Assembly: GCA_003104975.1 (NCBI GenBank)
Contig: PQAM01000006.1
Coordinates: 97,850 to 161,849 of the forward strand
Reading direction: 5' to 3'
DNA from: Candidatus Methylomirabilota bacterium
GTDB taxonomy: Bacteria; Methylomirabilota; Methylomirabilia; Methylomirabilales; Methylomirabilaceae
Length of the DNA: 64,000 nucleotides
Below, piece by piece: positions 61,019 to 64,000 of this stretch (its first letter is position 1; every line of letters begins with the position of its first letter). The notes under the pieces were generated by a model. It did no database searches. It saw only the letters and a list, made by a program, of their open reading frames with translations, and was not told the DNA's origin. The translations under genes and the position numbers were made by a program.

Positions 61019-61306
61019 TCACGCGGACGTCCGGACCTCTTTCGCAACCCGCTCGGCAAGAAACATCTTCAGCAGTGACTGGTATGGCACATCCCGCTGA
61101 TTCGCAAGCATCTTGAGATCAGCCAGGAGCGCCGCAGGCAAACGAAGAGAGATGGTTTCCGTTGACGGCTTCAGGTCCGGAAATACCGCGGGCCTACCCT
61201 TCGCCCAGTCCACGTGTTCAGCCGTATCGTGCGTCGCCCAATACGCGCGCTCTTCGGCCTCAGATGTAAATGATGGAATAGTTTTCATTTTCTTATGCTT
61301 TACCAT
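61019..61306 (-). CDS. brnA: BrnA antitoxin
   Basis: The 95-residue protein has the BrnA layout: FTSEAEERAYWATHDTAEHVDW, then FPDLKPSTETISLRLPAALLADLKMLANQRDVPYQSLLKMFLAERV, a ribbon-helix-helix DNA-binding domain. It neutralises BrnT and represses the operon. Its start overlaps the brnT stop (toxin gene first, as is usual for brnTA). An internal ATG at 61288 is possible. Confidence 0.93.
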   Translation of the reverse strand: MVKHKKMKTIPSFTSEAEERAYWATHDTAEHVDWAKGRPAVFPDLKPSTETISLRLPAALLADLKMLANQRDVPYQSLLKMFLAERVAKEVRTSA

Positions 61307-61595
61307 ATGCCCGCCTTTCAGTTCGGCTCATCGGGCGAGCCGATATCACGCGAAGCGACTTCCCGCGAATAGTGAATACGATCGTCAACAACCGACCGGC
61401 GTTCGTCTTACCAAGAGCGAAGTGACGTTCTTCGCCGTGGCCCAGATGCGCTTCCGCTACGAGAATCGGTCGATTGAAGAACACCTGTTCGGCCTCCGTC
61501 CATGTGACGGCATGTTTACCCTCGCTTTTCGAGAGATTGCCGGCGTCCCACTCGAACGATTCAACGCCGGAGAAATGCTCTGGTATCACCGCCAT
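61293..61595 (-). CDS. brnT: BrnT ribonuclease toxin
   Basis: The 100-residue BrnT-family toxin of the RelE-like fold is expected to cleave RNA. Visible: ESFEWDAGNLSKSEGKHAVTWTEAEQVFFNRPIL, HFALGKTNAGRLLTIVFTIRGKSLRVISARPMSRTERRAY. The usual start is (F)EWDxxKxxxNxxKHxV, and the second Asn/Lys positions vary slightly here. It forms a 14-base overlap with brnA. Confidence 0.93.
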   Translation of the reverse strand: MAVIPEHFSGVESFEWDAGNLSKSEGKHAVTWTEAEQVFFNRPILVAEAHLGHGEERHFALGKTNAGRLLTIVFTIRGKSLRVISARPMSRTERRAYGKA

Positions 61596-61808
61596 ATCGA
61601 TAGTATACGATAGTTATATACACGTGATCAAGCGCTTAAGGCCCTGTGCCAAGGTCCGGCGGCCAAGGTATCGTGTTGACGAGAGAGCGACATGGGTCAA
61701 GAGCAGACTTGACCCTTTTCCTTTTCCCGACGGCGATCGGCAAGGAGTTTTTCGTCCGCTCGGCCAAGGTAGGGGGCCAAGCGCCCTCCGCGTCATGCTG
61801 CCGTTCGC

Positions 61809-62717
61809 CTATGCCAGTCGTTTCCTGGCCGGCCGGACTTCATAGAGGGCATAGTCTTCCTTCACGAGGGCGGCGGTGTCCGTCGGCGCTTTTTCAAACC
61901 GAAGCTCAGCCGTCGCGAACAGGTCAGCCGTCTCTGCTTTGAGGTACCGGGCAGCCATGCGGCAGTATTCCGGATCGATTTCGATCCCAATGCTGTTTCG
62001 TCCGGTGCGCAGTGCTGCGACCATCGTCGTGCCCGATCCGCAGAAGGGGTCCAGAACCGTGTCCTCGGTAAAGGAGAACATACGGACAAGGCGTATGGCC
62101 AGTTCCAACGGGAACGGAGCGGGGTGCTGTTTGGTCGATGCTCCCGTTATCGTCCAGATCTGCTGAAACCAGCGATCAAAGATGTCCTTTTCGATCCTGC
62201 TGGTGTCGCGCTGCTTACTGGTCGGTTTCCGGTAGCCGCCCGGTTTTCGCTGCATCAGGATGAACTCGATGTCGTTCTTAATGATGGCATTTGGCTCGTA
62301 GGGTTTCCCCAGGAACTTCGACCCGTTTTCGACCTCGTAGGACGCATTGGCGATCTTGTGCCAGATGATGGGGTTCAGATTGTCAAAGCCGATCCGTCGA
62401 CAGATGACGCAGATGTCGGCGTGCAAGGGAAACACGAGGTGGCGTCCGAAATCGCGGCGCGCGACACAGACATCCCCGACCACACACACCAGCCGCCCTC
62501 CGGGGACCAGGATTCTGTAGACATGTCGCCAGACCTTCTCTAACTCAAAGAGGAATGCCTCATAATCCTGAATATGGCCAAGCTGCTCGGGGCTCTCGTT
62601 ATACCGCTTCAGATTCCAATAAGGGGGCGACGTGACGACGAGATGAACCGACGCATCGTCCACGTATGCGAGCTCTCGCGCATCGCCATTGATCAATCTG
62701 TGAACGGTTGTGTTCAT
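61809..62717 (-). CDS. DNA methyltransferase, N4-cytosine/N6-adenine beta-class type
   Basis: This 302-residue amino-methyltransferase has the catalytic motif IV VVTSPPYWNL near residue 30 ahead of the AdoMet motif I LDPFCGSGTTMVAAL near residue 215, the order of the beta class, which includes orphan enzymes and type II partners. SIGIEIDPEYC follows motif I. ATG 62717 matches the family N-terminus (VHRLINGDA); the frame is open to 62834. No restriction gene is adjacent, so it may be an orphan regulator or a relic of an R-M system. Confidence 0.9.
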   Translation of the reverse strand: MNTTVHRLINGDARELAYVDDASVHLVVTSPPYWNLKRYNESPEQLGHIQDYEAFLFELEKVWRHVYRILVPGGRLVCVVGDVCVARRDFGRHLVFPLHADICVICRRIGFDNLNPIIWHKIANASYEVENGSKFLGKPYEPNAIIKNDIEFILMQRKPGGYRKPTSKQRDTSRIEKDIFDRWFQQIWTITGASTKQHPAPFPLELAIRLVRMFSFTEDTVLDPFCGSGTTMVAALRTGRNSIGIEIDPEYCRMAARYLKAETADLFATAELRFEKAPTDTAALVKEDYALYEVRPARKRLA

Positions 62718-62858
62718 GGATTCACGCGAAGGCCACCAAGTGGGCCATGAGTGTCCGGGCGACCGCTCAACGGCTCTCACCCTACGCCACCTCCAAGTCC
62801 GCATACCGAATGACGGGTGGGGTTGCGATCTCATGGGTATGGGACTTATGAGACTGGG

Positions 62859-63218
62859 TTAATTGCCAGGGATTCGACTGATTCGGATCCGACCGGGCTG
62901 GAGCACAACAAAACACCCAACCAAGGTCTCCCCGCGCTGTTTTACCAGTTTGACCACGTCTTTACCGAGCTGCTTTCGCATCGCAATAGGGTATCGTATG
63001 AAAATCACCCCATGCGTCTGCTGACCATGCGCATACACGAGTTGGCCGAAATCCCCGTCTTCGGTCAGGACAATTCGCTCTTCGCGAGCGGCGAGGGCAA
63101 TCACGTCGGTATCCTCCGCGCGGGGAGACATTTCAGAGATGGCATGCACGTCATATCCTGCAACGCGTAGCGCACGAACGACCCCATAGTCGCAACCTTC
63201 ATCGACGAGAAATCGCAC
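62859..63218 (-). CDS. DUF5615 PIN-like toxin
   Basis: The 119-residue protein belongs to the DUF5615 PIN-like family: MRFLVDEGCDYGVVRALRVAGYDVHAISEMSP, then ALAAREERIVLTEDGDFGQLVY, with the acidic residues of a PIN-like active site (Asp6/Glu7, Asp at TEDGDFG). It pairs with the DUF433 gene 3 bases upstream; the two form a recognised putative toxin-antitoxin module. Confidence 0.88.
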   Translation of the reverse strand: MRFLVDEGCDYGVVRALRVAGYDVHAISEMSPRAEDTDVIALAAREERIVLTEDGDFGQLVYAHGQQTHGVIFIRYPIAMRKQLGKDVVKLVKQRGETLVGCFVVLQPGRIRISRIPGN

Positions 63219-63221
63219 AGT

Positions 63222-63473
63222 CTATTTCCGGGCGGATCGCTTGGCTGCGCTCAGGAGAACGGTCTCTTCATGGGCGACCGTGTCGGCTGCATACCGGATG
63301 GCGGCCTGGATGTCCTCGTGCGTGAGCTTGGGATAGGCTGCCAAGAGGTCCCTCTCTCGTGCTCCCTCACTCAGTTTTCGGAGAATCAGCTCGACGGGCA
63401 CTCGTGTTCCACGGATAACCGGTTTGCCCATCATGACCTTAGGGTTCATCTCGATTCGGTCGGTAATAGTCAT
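63222..63473 (-). CDS. DUF433 antitoxin
   Basis: The 83-residue DUF433 protein reads ITDRIEMNPKVMMGKPVIRGTRVPVELILRKLSEGARERDLLAAYPKLTHEDIQAAIRYAADTV, a winged-helix-like antitoxin that controls a PIN-like toxin. AAGGAG lies ~9 bases before ATG 63473. Partner of the DUF5615 gene directly downstream. Confidence 0.9.
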   Translation of the reverse strand: MTITDRIEMNPKVMMGKPVIRGTRVPVELILRKLSEGARERDLLAAYPKLTHEDIQAAIRYAADTVAHEETVLLSAAKRSARK

Positions 63474-63597
63474 AGGGAGTCTCTCCTTCTTGATGACCAC
63501 ATGACAGTTGCGAGGTCAAATGTGCCACATTTATTCCCCGTCTGGCTTGAGCGAGTCAATCCCAAAGTTAGTTGAACTATGCGAAGCCAACTCCCGG

Positions 63598-63882
63598 TCA
63601 TGAGATCACCCAACCTGCTGTTCGGCCAGTCGTGCCTGTGCACCGAGTTCGATCTGCAGCGCCTGACGGAGTACGGGCAGCGCTCGAAATCCCGCGATGC
63701 GGTTCAGGCGCGGCTCGATGTCGAGGAGCGCCGCCGGTCACGGCGCTGCGGAGTCCCTGGTCGGCCTTGCCGGTCTGCCGCTGTTTGTCTCTTTGTCCCG
63801 CTCGGGTCTTCCAGTAGTGGGCGACAGCCTTACTGATGTGGGCGGATAAATCGCGCAGGATGTCGTCCGGCTTCATGGACAT
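63598..63882 (-). pseudogene. Truncated PaeR7I/XhoI-like restriction endonuclease
   Basis: The first ~50 residues (LRDLSAHISKAVAHYWKTRAGQRDKQ, then GKADQGLRSAVTGGA) match the N-terminus of PaeR7I-type type II endonucleases. After SAVTGGA the expected domain does not continue; the frame turns into Arg/Pro-rich sequence while another frame reads LLDIEPRLNRIAGFRALPVL, possibly from an unrelated gene. A deletion with fusion is the simplest reading. It begins 6 bases after the stop of the gene cut by the right edge. Confidence 0.5.
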
Positions 63883-63888
63883 GATGTA

Positions 63889-64000
63889 TCAGATTTCTTG
63901 GGTCTCTTCAACGGTGCGGTTCAGCCGCTGCGAGCGGAGCGAGCCAACGGTCCGATCCAGTGCGGAGTTAGACAGCCTGATCTTCCCCCGGTAGCGCGGA
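63889..64000 (-). CDS. C-terminal fragment of an unidentified gene, cut by the right edge
   Basis: Thirty-six codons are visible, ending RYRGKIRLSNSALDRTVGSL followed by RSQRLNRTVEETQEI and TGA. The position directly upstream of a PaeR7I-like endonuclease fragment suggests it may be the cognate methyltransferase, but the sequence is too short to identify. Confidence 0.4.
   Translation of the reverse strand, partial: PRYRGKIRLSNSALDRTVGSLRSQRLNRTVEETQEI

Noticed and set aside
1..64000. CRISPR arrays
   Set aside because: The only tandem repeats have a 7-base period or are protein-domain repeats. No repeat-spacer pattern and no cas genes are present.

Overview
The window looks like chromosomal DNA of a GC-rich, Gram-negative-type bacterium. 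The gene set fits the candidate phylum NC10 (Methylomirabilis-like) best: an A-type cytochrome oxidase operon, a bacterial formylmethanofuran dehydrogenase pair, duplicated molybdate/tungstate uptake, selenocysteine synthesis, a B12-dependent ribonucleotide reductase, and many toxin-antitoxin modules. That placement is inference; no marker such as 16S rRNA is present. I found no rRNA, tRNA or CRISPR array.

Layout. 0-5.4 kb (minus strand): a winged-helix/nucleotidyltransferase-like regulator cut by the left edge, dCTP deaminase behind a small unknown gene, class II ribonucleotide reductase and a TPR protein. 5.5-15.2 kb (plus): small membrane proteins, MscL, MscS, a large DUF748 envelope protein, cytochrome c oxidase subunits II-I-III-IV and a glycine-oxidase-like flavoprotein. 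15.3-17.5 kb: a MITE-like element, an AAA_14/DUF4143 ATPase and an AbiEii-like nucleotidyltransferase. 17.6-30.8 kb (minus): giant secreted proteins. One is an Ig-repeat protein split by two homopolymer frameshifts. The other is a 2073-residue RHS protein ending in a lipase-like tip, followed without a gap by a lipoprotein gene. 31.1-37.9 kb (minus): a housekeeping operon selA-tmk-holB-ricT-metG-tatD. 38.0-38.8 kb: a PIN-domain toxin-antitoxin pair with a palindromic operator.

39-51 kb (minus) is the most coherent block. It runs modE, mop, tupA, fwdD, fwdB, an OprP-like porin, modABC, tupB, tupC, a DUF465 gene, moaC and a histone-deacetylase-like gene. It combines oxyanion entry, ABC import of molybdate and tungstate, intracellular oxyanion binding, cofactor synthesis and a molybdopterin enzyme. 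fwdB carries an in-frame TGA at the active-site position, followed by a clear bacterial SECIS hairpin, and selA lies about 11 kb away. I therefore read fwdB as one selenoprotein rather than two gene fragments.

51-57.5 kb (plus): a PhoB/PhoR-type pair, a thioredoxin-type arsenate reductase and a hybrid histidine kinase whose membrane domain matches the plant ethylene receptor ETR1. 57.6-64 kb is a mosaic of small genes: a carboxymuconolactone-decarboxylase family protein, HigA-, BrnTA- and DUF433/DUF5615-type modules, toxin relics, an orphan DNA methyltransferase and a decayed PaeR7I-like restriction gene. Arrays of degenerate 7-base repeats recur inside or at the end of nrdJ, holB, selA and phoR.
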